Shown: positions 48,320-56,705 of the stretch, piece by piece
Numbering within the stretch: position 1 is the stretch's first letter
Layout: every line of letters starts with the position of its first letter
Assembly: GCF_014649775.1 (NCBI RefSeq)
Contig: NZ_BMTR01000017.1
Span: forward strand, 124,001-188,000
Direction of reading: 5' to 3'
DNA from: Streptomyces longisporoflavus
Lineage (GTDB): Bacteria; Actinomycetota; Actinomycetes; Streptomycetales; Streptomycetaceae
DNA: 64,000 bases
Position numbers and translations under genes: made by a program
The notes under the pieces: model-generated
What the model was told of the DNA's origin: nothing
The model's input: only the letters and a program-made list of their open reading frames with translations
The model's database searches: none

Positions 48320-49325
48320 GGGTCAGCTCCTCCGCGAAGTGGCAGGCGGTCGTGCGGCCTTCGCCCGCCGGGCGCAGTACCGGCCGTTCCCGGACGCAGC
48401 GTTCGCGTACCAGCGGGCAGCGGTCCTGGAAGGCGCATCCGGGCGGCACCGCGCTCAGTTCGGGCGGGCTGCCGGGTACGGCGGGCAGCGGGCGTCCTCG
48501 TACGGCGTGTTCGGGAACCGAGTCGAGCAGGCCCTGGGTGTAGGGGTGGCGGGGAGCGGAGAAGACGTCCCGCACCGGGCCCTTCTCCACGACCGTGCCC
48601 GCGTACATGATGACCACGTCGTCCGCGCGCTGGGCGACCACGGCCAGGTCGTGGGTGATCAGGACGAGAGCCATGTCGCGTTCGTTCTGGATGTCCCGCA
48701 GCAGCCGCATGATCTGCGCCTGCACGGTCACGTCGAGCGCGGTGGTGGGCTCGTCGGCGATCAGCACGTCGGGGTCGAGGGCGACGGCCATGGCGATCAG
48801 GAGGCGCTGGCGCATGCCGCCGGAGAACTGGTGGGGGTAGGAGCGGGCCCGTTCCCGCGGTTCGGGGATGCCCACGCGCGTCATCAGCTCGATCGCCTTC
48901 TCCCTGGCCTCGCGCCTGGAGAGGCCGCGGTGGATGCGGAACGCCTCGCCTATCTGCCGGCCCACCGGCTGCACCGGATTGAGTGCGGTCAGGGCGTCCT
49001 GGAAGACGATCGACAGGACGGGTCCGGCCAGTTTGCGGCGTTCGGCCGGGCTCAGCCGCAGCGTGTCGCTGCCCCTGACCCGGACCGCGCCGCCGGTGAC
49101 CCGCGCCGCGGGGTCGAGGAGCCCCACGACCGACAGGGCGGTCATGGACTTGCCGCAGCCCGACTCGCCGAGCAGAGCCAGGGTCCGGCCGCGGCGGACG
49201 CTGAAGCTGACGCCGTCCACGGCACGCACCGTGCCCAGGGGTGTGCTCAGGTCGACGCAGAGCCCCTCGACGTCGAGGGCGGGGTCGTCGGTGCCGGTCG
49301 GTGCGGGGGCGGCGGTACGCGTCAC
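48312..49325 (-). CDS. oligopeptide/dipeptide ABC transporter ATPase (DppD/OppD type)
   Basis: A 337-residue ATPase. Walker A is GESGCGKSM, the signature QFSGGMRQR and Walker B VLIADEPTTALD; the C-terminal oligopeptide domain ends FQDRCPLVRERCVRERPVLR. The GTG start is in a GTGA overlap with the stop of the preceding permease. It works as a heterodimer with the DppF-type protein and drives import of a peptide or other small polar substrate. Confidence 0.93.
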   Translation of the reverse strand: MTRTAAPAPTGTDDPALDVEGLCVDLSTPLGTVRAVDGVSFSVRRGRTLALLGESGCGKSMTALSVVGLLDPAARVTGGAVRVRGSDTLRLSPAERRKLAGPVLSIVFQDALTALNPVQPVGRQIGEAFRIHRGLSRREAREKAIELMTRVGIPEPRERARSYPHQFSGGMRQRLLIAMAVALDPDVLIADEPTTALDVTVQAQIMRLLRDIQNERDMALVLITHDLAVVAQRADDVVIMYAGTVVEKGPVRDVFSAPRHPYTQGLLDSVPEHAVRGRPLPAVPGSPPELSAVPPGCAFQDRCPLVRERCVRERPVLRPAGEGRTTACHFAEELTHA

Positions 49326-50494
49326 GGGATCAACTCCGGGGGAACGGCCGCTGAGGCGCCGCGGCGTTTTGTCGGCAGCGTCAGACGCCAGCGCTGTGCG
49401 GGGTCGGTGGCGATGCGGGCCCAGGCGGCGAGGACCGTGGCGGAGACCGTCGTGAGCACGATGGCCAGCCCCGGAAGCACGGTGATCCACCAGGCGGTCT
49501 GGAGGTACTGCCGCCCCTGGGCGACCATCAGGCCCCAGCTGACCTCCGGGGGTTGGATGCCGATGCCGAGGAAGCTCAGCGAGGACTCGGTGAGCATGAC
49601 GAAGCAGAAGTCGAGGGTGGCGACCGTGAGCAGCGTCGGCAGCGCGATCGGCAGGATGTGCCAGTAGATGATCTTCCTGCTCGGTGTGCCGAAGGTACGG
49701 GCCGCGTCCACGAACAGGCGGCTGCGCAGTTCGGCGGCCTCCGCGCGCGCTGTGCGCAGATATACGGGGATACGGGTGACGGCGAGGATCAGCACGATGT
49801 TCAGCGCGCTGGGCGAGAAGACGTAGAGCACGACGACCGCGATCAGCAGCGAGGGGAAGCTGAGGATCACGTCGGCGACGCGCATGGCCAGGCTCTCGCG
49901 CCGGCCACCGTGGTAGCCGGCCCACAGCCCGAGGGCGGAGCCGACGGCCAGCGAGCAGAGCACGGCGGGGACGGCCACGGAGAGGGTCGTCGCGGCGGCC
50001 TCCACAAGGCGGGCAAGGACGCTGCGCCCCAGGACGTCGGTACCGAGGAGCCCGTACACCCCCTCGCTCAGGGACGGCGGTCGCAGGGAGGCGTCCAGGT
50101 CCTGACGCTGGGCGCGGTCTCCGATGACCAGCGGACCGAAGAGCGCCACGAGGGCGACAAGGCCGAGGATGACGGCCCCGACCGCCGCGGCACGGTCCCG
50201 GCCCAACATCCGCCACCAGCGCGATGTCCGGGCATCGCGGGGATTCGGGGCGGCTTCGGTCCCAGGGGCGAGGGCGGGGTCAGCGGCTCCCGCCCCGGAG
50301 GCGCGGTCAGCGGCCTCGGTCCTGGAGGCGCGGGCAGCCGCCTCGGTCTCGGAGGCGCGGGCAGCGGCTCCCGCCCCGGAAGCGGGGGCAGCAGCCTCGG
50401 TCCCGGAGCCGGGGGCAGCCGCCTCGGCCCCGGCGACGGTGGCAGCAGCCTCAGCCCCGGAGCCGAGGCCTGCGGAGTGCTCTTCTCCGGGCAT
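49322..50494 (-). CDS. ABC transporter permease (DppC type) with repeat-rich N terminus
   Basis: A 390-residue permease. The membrane part (from about residue 105) has five to six helices and the binding-protein-dependent transport loop FVDAARTFGTPSRKIIYWHI. Before it come some 90 residues of Ala/Gly/Glu-rich sequence that are not part of the family, including seven copies of a nine-residue repeat (residues 13-75). I chose the ATG at 50494 (GAAGGGA upstream); a GTG at 50512 overlapping the preceding stop is also possible. Confidence 0.9.
   Translation of the reverse strand: MPGEEHSAGLGSGAEAAATVAGAEAAAPGSGTEAAAPASGAGAAARASETEAAARASRTEAADRASGAGAADPALAPGTEAAPNPRDARTSRWWRMLGRDRAAAVGAVILGLVALVALFGPLVIGDRAQRQDLDASLRPPSLSEGVYGLLGTDVLGRSVLARLVEAAATTLSVAVPAVLCSLAVGSALGLWAGYHGGRRESLAMRVADVILSFPSLLIAVVVLYVFSPSALNIVLILAVTRIPVYLRTARAEAAELRSRLFVDAARTFGTPSRKIIYWHILPIALPTLLTVATLDFCFVMLTESSLSFLGIGIQPPEVSWGLMVAQGRQYLQTAWWITVLPGLAIVLTTVSATVLAAWARIATDPAQRWRLTLPTKRRGASAAVPPELIP
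50281..50469 (-). repeat. 27-base minisatellite coding for a nine-residue repeat
   Basis: Seven imperfect 27-base units in frame encode G[AT]EAAAxxx-like repeats in the N-terminal extension of the DppC-type permease. Units differ by a few bases each, so the array is diverged but still recognisable. Confidence 0.9.
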
Positions 50495-50508
50495 GGTGAT
50501 CCCTTCGC

Positions 50509-51438
50509 TCACGCCGGCACCGCCTGACGTACGCGGGGGTCGGTCAGCGCGTGACAGACGTCGACGAGGATGTTCAGCGCGAAGATCGTCACCGCGGTCA
50601 GCAGCACCGCCGCCTGGAGCACCGCGAAGTCGCGCTGGAGAATGGAGTCGATCATGAGTTTGCCGATGCCGGGCCAGCCGAAGATCGTCTCGACGATCAC
50701 CGCGCCGTTGACCAGGCCCACCGTCAGGTCGCCCGCCACGGTCAGCACGGGCGTCACCGCGTTGCGCAGGGCGTGGCCGAAGATCACCCGCCGGGGCGCG
50801 GCGCCCTTGCTCCGGGCGATCTTCACGTACGGCGCCGACAGCGCGGTGACCATGCTGCCCCGCACCACCTGGACCAGGACACCGAACGGGCGGATCAGCA
50901 GGGTGGCGACGGGCAGGATCCAGATCTCGGGTCCGCCCAGGGTCCCGGAGGTCGGCAGGAGCCCGAGGCCCACGCCGAAGACGAGGACGCCCATGATGGC
51001 GAACCAGAAGTCGGGGATGCTCGCGGCCGTCATGGACAGCAGGCTGGCGACGCGGTCGACGAGGGAGTTGGGGCGGTAGGCGGCCAGGCTGCCGACGAGC
51101 ACCGCCCCGGTGACGGCGAGCAGCATGGTCACACCGGCGAGTTGCAGGGTGACGGGAAACGCGTCGAGCACCATCCCGCCCGCCGATTCCCCGGTCCGCA
51201 GCGAGGTGCCGAAGTCCAGGTGCGCGGCGTCGACGAGGTAGTTCCACAGCTGGGCAGGTATCGACAGATCGAAGCCCTGGTCGGCGGAGAACTCCGCGCG
51301 CTGCTCGGGGGTGGCGCTCAGCGGGAGGTAGAGGTCGACCGGGTTGCCGGTCAGCCGGGCCAGGAAGAACACGCCGAGGACCACGAACACCAGGGGGATG
51401 GCGCTGGACACGATGCGTTTGCGCAGGAAGGGGAACAT
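50509..51438 (-). CDS. ABC transporter permease (DppB type)
   Basis: A 309-residue permease with six hydrophobic segments. It opens MFPFLRKRIVSSAIPLVFVV and contains the coupling loop YVKIARSKGAAPRRVIFGHA. ATG follows the stop of the solute-binding protein after one base, and its own stop overlaps the GTG option of the DppC gene. It forms the channel with the DppC-type protein. Confidence 0.93.
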   Translation of the reverse strand: MFPFLRKRIVSSAIPLVFVVLGVFFLARLTGNPVDLYLPLSATPEQRAEFSADQGFDLSIPAQLWNYLVDAAHLDFGTSLRTGESAGGMVLDAFPVTLQLAGVTMLLAVTGAVLVGSLAAYRPNSLVDRVASLLSMTAASIPDFWFAIMGVLVFGVGLGLLPTSGTLGGPEIWILPVATLLIRPFGVLVQVVRGSMVTALSAPYVKIARSKGAAPRRVIFGHALRNAVTPVLTVAGDLTVGLVNGAVIVETIFGWPGIGKLMIDSILQRDFAVLQAAVLLTAVTIFALNILVDVCHALTDPRVRQAVPA

Positions 51439-51439
51439 G

Positions 51440-53032
51440 TCAGCGCCTCGCCGCCGTTGCCTGGCCGACCTCGGACAGACGCAGTTCGTCGCCGGTGGCG
51501 GAGTTCGGCTCGTACCGTATCGACCGTGACAGGCCGAGCAGTCCGTTCATGTGGGCGATGTGGGTGTACTGCACGACGGTCCTGTTCTGACGGGCGAGCA
51601 GATCGGCGAAGGCCTTCTGACGCTTGTCGCCGGACAGCGCGCCGGCCTCGGCGACGCGCCGGTCGAGGTCCTTGCTGCCGAAGGTGGACTGCGGTCCTTC
51701 GCTGAGCAGGTACTGGCTGGTGGTGAAGGCCGTGTCGCCAGCCTGGTTGCCGTGCATCATGAGCAGGGCGATGGGTCCGACGTTCTCGGGCAACGGCCGC
51801 AGCTGGTACTGGAGATGGGTGGCGGTGTCGGCCATCCGGACCTTCACGTTCAGGCCGATGCGCTGCATTTGGTACTGCAGGGCTTCCGCGGTCTCCGACA
51901 CTCCGGAGAACATGCCGTTACGGGCGACCAGGGTGATCGTGCGGCCGGTGGGGACGCCGTCGGCCTTCGCCTCCCGCACCAGGGCCCTGGCCCCCGTCAC
52001 GTCCTGCCGGGTCGGTTTGATGCGCTCGTTGTGTCCCACCACTCCGGGCGGCACCAACTGGGCGGCCGGTTCGGCGAGTCCGCCGAGCAGGGCGTCGATG
52101 ATGCCGTCGCGGTCCACGGCCATGTCGATCGCCCGGCGCACCCGCCGGTCGTCGAGCGGCGCCTCGCGGCCGTCGAGCCGTAGCGCGGTCGTCTCGTTGT
52201 TGGGGTAGGCGACGGTCGTGTCCTTCTCGGCCTCCATCGGGTCGAGCGCCACAGCGATCTCCGCCTCGCCCTTGTCGATCATGGCGGCCCGGACACTGGC
52301 GTCGCTGCGCCAGACATAGCGGGCCCGGGGGAAGTCGGGGGCCTTGCCCCAGTAGTCGTCGTAACGGTTGAGGGAGATCGCGGCTCCGGGCTGCCAGTCG
52401 CGGACCGCGTACGGCCCCGTGCCGATCGGGATGCGCACCTTGGCCTTGGTGTCGGTCGTGCGCGGCACGATCTCCACGAAGCTCAGGCGCAGCGGCAGGA
52501 TGGGGTCGGGCTCGGCGGTGGTGACGGTGAGGCGGTTGTCCCCGCTCGTCTTCACCTTGAGGTCGTCGTCGCCGAAGACATAGCCCTCGACGTTGCACGC
52601 GAGGTCGGAGTTGACGGCCCGTTCGATGGAGAAGGCGGCGTCCTCGGCGGTGAACGGCTCACCGTTCTGGAAGGTCACTCCGCCGCGTGTGTCGAAGGTC
52701 CAAGTCCGGGGCGTGGTCTGCTTCCAGCCGGTCGCGAGCAGGGGGTCCAGGTCGCCGGATACGGGGTCGCGTTCGACGAGGGGTTCGGTGATGTTGGACC
52801 GGACGACGACGCCGGTGCTGGTGAGGGAGGCTTCGCAGGGTTCCAGCGTCGGCGGTTCCTGGGTGAGCACCACCCGCAGGGTGCGGCCGTCGGTGCTACC
52901 GGCGTCACCGCCCGCGCTGTTGGCCACGGCGCAGCCGCCGGACAACAGCGCGGTACCCGCGAGGAGCAGCGCGGTCATCGCGCGGGGCAACCGCCTTCGT
53001 CCGGGCGGGAGGGAAGAAACGGGGGACTTCAT
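51440..53032 (-). CDS. extracellular solute-binding protein, family 5 (lipoprotein)
   Basis: A 530-residue substrate-binding lipoprotein, first gene of the importer operon. The signal ends LLAGTALLSGGCAV, placing the lipid-anchored Cys at about residue 34. Family 5 features are LRVVLTQEPPTLEPCEAS, VTFQNGEPFTAEDAAFSIER and PIGTGPYAVRDWQPG. Family members bind peptides, nickel, sugars or opines; the neighbouring hydroxyacid genes suggest a non-peptide substrate, as an inference. The start ATG at 53032 has GGAGAT upstream. Confidence 0.93.
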   Translation of the reverse strand: MKSPVSSLPPGRRRLPRAMTALLLAGTALLSGGCAVANSAGGDAGSTDGRTLRVVLTQEPPTLEPCEASLTSTGVVVRSNITEPLVERDPVSGDLDPLLATGWKQTTPRTWTFDTRGGVTFQNGEPFTAEDAAFSIERAVNSDLACNVEGYVFGDDDLKVKTSGDNRLTVTTAEPDPILPLRLSFVEIVPRTTDTKAKVRIPIGTGPYAVRDWQPGAAISLNRYDDYWGKAPDFPRARYVWRSDASVRAAMIDKGEAEIAVALDPMEAEKDTTVAYPNNETTALRLDGREAPLDDRRVRRAIDMAVDRDGIIDALLGGLAEPAAQLVPPGVVGHNERIKPTRQDVTGARALVREAKADGVPTGRTITLVARNGMFSGVSETAEALQYQMQRIGLNVKVRMADTATHLQYQLRPLPENVGPIALLMMHGNQAGDTAFTTSQYLLSEGPQSTFGSKDLDRRVAEAGALSGDKRQKAFADLLARQNRTVVQYTHIAHMNGLLGLSRSIRYEPNSATGDELRLSEVGQATAARR

Positions 53033-53384
53033 CGTCGGCGTATCTCCGGGGGAAGTGCTGTCGACTGGCGATCCGAGCGGGGCCAACCTCCTGAAGCTTC
53101 AGCTGGATCCGGACCTGGATGCGGGGCGGGGCCCCGGGCTGCGGCTTACTCGAACTGTTTACACTTGCGTCCACAGTCCGCATCCGTGAACGCGAAGCTA
53201 AACCGGCGCCGCAGCAGCGTCAAGGCATGCGGCGGGGCGGATCTTGTGCCCGCGCCGCCGATACGACGGTCCAGCGAGCCTCTTCCCGACGAGCAGACCC
53301 CTTCCGAGCAGGCCCTTTCCGAGCAGACCCCTTCCGAGCAGACCCCTTCCGAGCAGGCCCCTTCACGACGACGGGAGCACCACC
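53033..53384. other. gene-free divergent promoter region
   Basis: These 352 bases separate the transporter operon from the hydroxyacid operon. The left part (near 53150-53200) is AT-richer and is the likely place for the divergent promoters. The right part is a 15-base tandem repeat. I see no intact gene; a frame over the repeats is only repeated Ser-Arg-Pro. Confidence 0.5.
53291..53365. repeat. 15-base tandem repeat before the first hydroxyacid dehydrogenase
   Basis: Five copies of a 15-base unit (GAGCAGACCCCTTCC with few changes) end seven bases before the ribosome site of the gene at 53385, in what should be its 5' leader. Confidence 0.9.
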
Positions 53385-54350
53385 TTGTCCAGCCCCATCA
53401 CCGCCCCGCCCGCCTCCGGCACCGTGCTCCAGGTTTCCCCGCTCCTCCCCGACCTGGAAAAAGCACTGGCCGAGCGCTACCGCACCGTCCGTCTCCACGA
53501 GTCGGCCGACCCCGCCGCCGCTCTGCGCGAGCACGCCGATGACGTGGTGGCCGCGGTGACCAGCGCGCGGTTCGGCGTCGCCAACTCCCTGATGGACGCG
53601 CTGCCGCGGCTGCGGGCGATCGTCCACTTCGGCGTGGGCTACGAGACGACCGACGTGACGCACGCCAGGGCACGCGGCATCGACGTCAGCAACACCCCCG
53701 ACGTGCTCACCGATTGCGTGGCCGACCTCGCCGTCGGCGCCTTGATCGACGTCATGCGCGCGTTGTCGGCCGGTGACCGGTACGTACGCGACGGAAAGTG
53801 GACCTCGGCCCCCTTCCCGCTGGCCACGCGCGTGAGCGGCAAGCGGATCGGCATCCTGGGCCTCGGCCGCATCGGCCGGGCCGTCGCCCGGCGGTTCGAA
53901 GGCTTCGGCACGAGCATCGCGTACTGCTCACGCACCCCGGTCGCCGATGTGCCCTACCGTCATGTGCCCACCGCGCACGAGCTCGCCGCCGAATGCGACG
54001 CGCTCGTCGTCACGGTCGCGGGCGGCGCGGCCACCAGGGGGCTGGTCTCCGCGGAGGTCCTTGAGGCGCTGGGCCCGCGCGGTTACCTGGTCAACGTCGC
54101 ACGCGGCAGCGTCGTCGACGAACCGGCCCTGGTCGCCGCGGTGTCGGAGGAACGCATCGCCGGCGCGGCCCTCGATGTCTTCGCGGACGAGCCGAACGTG
54201 CCGCGGGAGCTCCTTGAATCGGACCGGGTGGTCCTGCTCCCCCACATCGCCAGCGCCACGCACGAGACGCGCCGGGCGATGGGCGATCTGGTGCTGGAGA
54301 ACCTCCACCGGTTCATGACGGAGGGCACTCTGCTCACTCCCGTGCCATAG
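53385..54350 (+). CDS. D-2-hydroxyacid dehydrogenase (glyoxylate/hydroxypyruvate reductase-like)
   Basis: A 321-residue NAD(P)-dependent dehydrogenase. The Rossmann motif is GILGLGRIGRAVARRFEGFG (about residues 150-169). The catalytic Arg is in VNVARGSVVDEPAL, Glu in DVFADEPNVP and His in LLPHIASATHE. TTG is the likely start because GGGAG lies seven bases before it and no ATG or GTG follows in a suitable place. It begins a three-gene set with an enolase-family dehydratase and a second such dehydrogenase, facing the ABC importer. Confidence 0.9.
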   Translation: MSSPITAPPASGTVLQVSPLLPDLEKALAERYRTVRLHESADPAAALREHADDVVAAVTSARFGVANSLMDALPRLRAIVHFGVGYETTDVTHARARGIDVSNTPDVLTDCVADLAVGALIDVMRALSAGDRYVRDGKWTSAPFPLATRVSGKRIGILGLGRIGRAVARRFEGFGTSIAYCSRTPVADVPYRHVPTAHELAAECDALVVTVAGGAATRGLVSAEVLEALGPRGYLVNVARGSVVDEPALVAAVSEERIAGAALDVFADEPNVPRELLESDRVVLLPHIASATHETRRAMGDLVLENLHRFMTEGTLLTPVP

Positions 54351-54380
54351 CCCGGCCATTGACAGCCCGCCAACCGCTGT

Positions 54381-54410
54381 CTACAAATGAGAACGCCTAC
54401 TACATATGAG
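54381..54410 (+). promoter_or_regulatory. 11-base direct repeat before the dehydratase gene
   Basis: CTACAAATGAG (54381-54391) and CTACATATGAG (54400-54410) differ at one base and are 19 bases apart. They are AT-rich and sit right before the ribosome site, so they could be a regulator's half-sites. Confidence 0.4.
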
Positions 54411-54419
54411 GATGGCTCC

Positions 54420-55694
54420 ATGGCAGGGAACGCCGCCCGCATCGCCGACGTCACCGTGACTCCCGTGGCCTTCCGGGACTACCCGCTCCTCAACACGGTC
54501 GGAGTGCACGAGCCCTACGCACTGCGCACGATCGTGGAGATCACCACGGAGAGCGGCCTCACCGGCGTCGGCGAGACCTACGGCGGCTCGGTCCACCTGG
54601 AGCGGTTGCGCCGCGCCGCCGGTGAACTGACCGGCCTGGACGTGTGGAGCCTCAACGACCTGACCGCACGCATCAGACGCGCTCTCGGCGAGGACACATC
54701 GGGCGGCGACGGCATGTCCGGCATGGTGACCGGCAGCAGCACCGTGGACCGGGTCATGTCGCCGTTCGACGTCGCCTGCCTCGACGTCCAGGGCAAGCTG
54801 CTCGGCAAGCCGGTCAGCGACCTCCTCGGCGGAGCCGTCCGCCCCTCGGTCCCCTACAGCGCCTACCTGTTCTACAAGTGGGCCGGACACCCCGGCCAGG
54901 AGGACGACGACTGGGGCGCGGCTCTCGACCCGGCCGGCCTCGTCGACCAGGCCCGCCGCATGATCGACACGTACGGCTTCTCCTCCGTCAAGCTCAAGGG
55001 CGGCGTCTTCCCGCCGGACGAGGAGATCGCGGCCGTACGCGCCCTGCGGAAGGCCTTCCCGGATCTGCCCCTGCGCCTGGACCCCAACGCCGCCTGGAGC
55101 ACGGAGACTTCGCTCTACGTGGCCCGTGAACTGGAAGGCGTCCTGCAATATCTGGAGGACCCGACCGAGGGCATCCAGGGCATGGCCTCCGTGGCCGGCC
55201 GGACACCGACACCGCTGGCGACGAACATGTGCGTCGTCTCCTTCGACGACCTCGCCCCTGCCGTGGCCGAGAAGGCCGTGAGCATCGTCCTGTCCGACCA
55301 CCACTTCTGGGGCGGACTGCGGCGCGGCGTCCAACTCGCCGCGATATGCGACACGTTCGGCCTCGGCATGTCGATGCACTCCAACTCGCATCTGGGCATC
55401 AGCCTGGCCGCGATGACCCACCTCGCCGCGGCCACCCCCCGCCTCACCTACGCGTGTGACACGCACTGGCCGTGGAAGCGGCCGGAAGAGGACGTCGTCG
55501 ACACCGGGGTACTGCGGTTCAGCGAGGGCCGCGTCACCGTACCGACGGCTCCCGGTCTGGGAGTGGAACTGGACCGCGACGCACTCGCCCGGCTCCACCG
55601 GCAGTACCTCGACTGCGGACTGCGCGACCGTGACGACACCGGCTACATGCGCCGCTTCGACCCCTCGTTCGAGACCAAGACACCCCGGTGGTGA
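54420..55694 (+). CDS. enolase-superfamily dehydratase, glucarate-dehydratase-like
   Basis: A 424-residue enzyme of the enolase superfamily. The catalytic Lys pair is SVKLKGG (KxK), the metal ligands are in RLDPNA (Asp), YLEDP (Glu) and the following Asn/Asp, and the general acid/base His is in SMHSNSHLG. The N-terminal capping domain ends around SPFDVACLDVQGKLLGKPV. This pattern fits glucarate/galactarate-type dehydration of a sugar acid. I prefer the ATG at 54420, with GAGGA upstream, over one at 54387. The flanking dehydrogenases could reduce the resulting keto acid or its aldehyde products. Confidence 0.92.
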   Translation: MAGNAARIADVTVTPVAFRDYPLLNTVGVHEPYALRTIVEITTESGLTGVGETYGGSVHLERLRRAAGELTGLDVWSLNDLTARIRRALGEDTSGGDGMSGMVTGSSTVDRVMSPFDVACLDVQGKLLGKPVSDLLGGAVRPSVPYSAYLFYKWAGHPGQEDDDWGAALDPAGLVDQARRMIDTYGFSSVKLKGGVFPPDEEIAAVRALRKAFPDLPLRLDPNAAWSTETSLYVARELEGVLQYLEDPTEGIQGMASVAGRTPTPLATNMCVVSFDDLAPAVAEKAVSIVLSDHHFWGGLRRGVQLAAICDTFGLGMSMHSNSHLGISLAAMTHLAAATPRLTYACDTHWPWKRPEEDVVDTGVLRFSEGRVTVPTAPGLGVELDRDALARLHRQYLDCGLRDRDDTGYMRRFDPSFETKTPRW

Positions 55695-55701
55695 CCCGCC
55701 C

Positions 55702-56688
55702 GTGCACATCATGCTCAACCACCGCATCCTGAGCCGGTTCCACGAACCGCTCAAGGGTCGTACCGAAGGCCGGCACACCTGGCTCGACGCCTGCGACTGG
55801 CCCGCCGCCCGCGTCTCCGAGCAGATCCCCGGCGTCGAGGTCTACGTCGGTTCGCGGCTGAGCGCCGAGGACGCCCGGCGTGCCGAACGCCTGCGGCTCG
55901 TGCACGTCGTCGGCGCCGGCTACGACGGCATCCCGCTGGACGCGCTCGGCCCCGAGGTGAGCGTCGCCATCACCCACCACCACGGCCGCTCCATCGCGGA
56001 ACATGTGCTCATGTCCGTGATGATGCTCTCCCGCGATGTCCTGGGCGCCGACCGCGCCCTGCGCTCGGGTCAGTGGCGCAACGTGGCAGTGGACCCGCAC
56101 CTGCCCTTCGGGACGACGCTGCGGGGCCGCCGGGTGGGGATCATCGGGTTCGGCGAGACCGGCACCGAGGTCGCCCGCCTTTGCCAGGCAGTCGGCCTGC
56201 GGGTACGTGCCGTGCGGCGCGACCCTTCCGCCGCTGTCCCGGACGACCTGCAAACCGACTGGATCGGCGGCAACGACCGACTCCCCGACCTGCTGGCCGA
56301 GTCCGACGTCGTCGTGGTCACCGTCCCCCTGAGCCCCGCCACGCACGGCCTCATCGGCCCCGCCGAACTGGCCGCCATGGGGGCGGAAGCCATCCTGGTC
56401 AACGTGGCCCGCGGACCGGTCGTACAGGAGGAAGCACTGTACGAGGCACTCAGCTCGGGCACCATCAGGGGCGCCGCGCTCGACGTGTGGTGGTCAGGAC
56501 CGCCGCAGGCCCCGAGCCGACTCCCGTTCCACCGCCTGCCCAACGTACTGATGACCCCGCACCACTCGGGCCACACGACCGACACCTTCGCCGCCCGCGC
56601 GACGGAGATCGCCGAGAACATCAACCGCCTGGAGCAGGGCCGCCCGCTCACCAACGTGGTGCGCGCGGGCGCGGCGAGAGCGGCCTGA
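55702..56688 (+). CDS. D-2-hydroxyacid dehydrogenase
   Basis: A 328-residue NAD-dependent dehydrogenase related to, but clearly different from, the one at 53385. The Rossmann motif is VGIIGFGETGTEVARLCQAV. The catalytic Arg is in VNVARGPVVQEEAL; the usual Glu position reads DVWWSGPPQ, an unusual loss of the acid, and His is in MTPHHSGHTT. The GTG start follows the dehydratase stop by seven bases with GGTGGTGA overlapping that stop. It closes the hydroxyacid operon. Confidence 0.9.
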   Translation: MHIMLNHRILSRFHEPLKGRTEGRHTWLDACDWPAARVSEQIPGVEVYVGSRLSAEDARRAERLRLVHVVGAGYDGIPLDALGPEVSVAITHHHGRSIAEHVLMSVMMLSRDVLGADRALRSGQWRNVAVDPHLPFGTTLRGRRVGIIGFGETGTEVARLCQAVGLRVRAVRRDPSAAVPDDLQTDWIGGNDRLPDLLAESDVVVVTVPLSPATHGLIGPAELAAMGAEAILVNVARGPVVQEEALYEALSSGTIRGAALDVWWSGPPQAPSRLPFHRLPNVLMTPHHSGHTTDTFAARATEIAENINRLEQGRPLTNVVRAGAARAA

Positions 56689-56705
56689 TCCCTGCGCCCT
56701 GCCGC

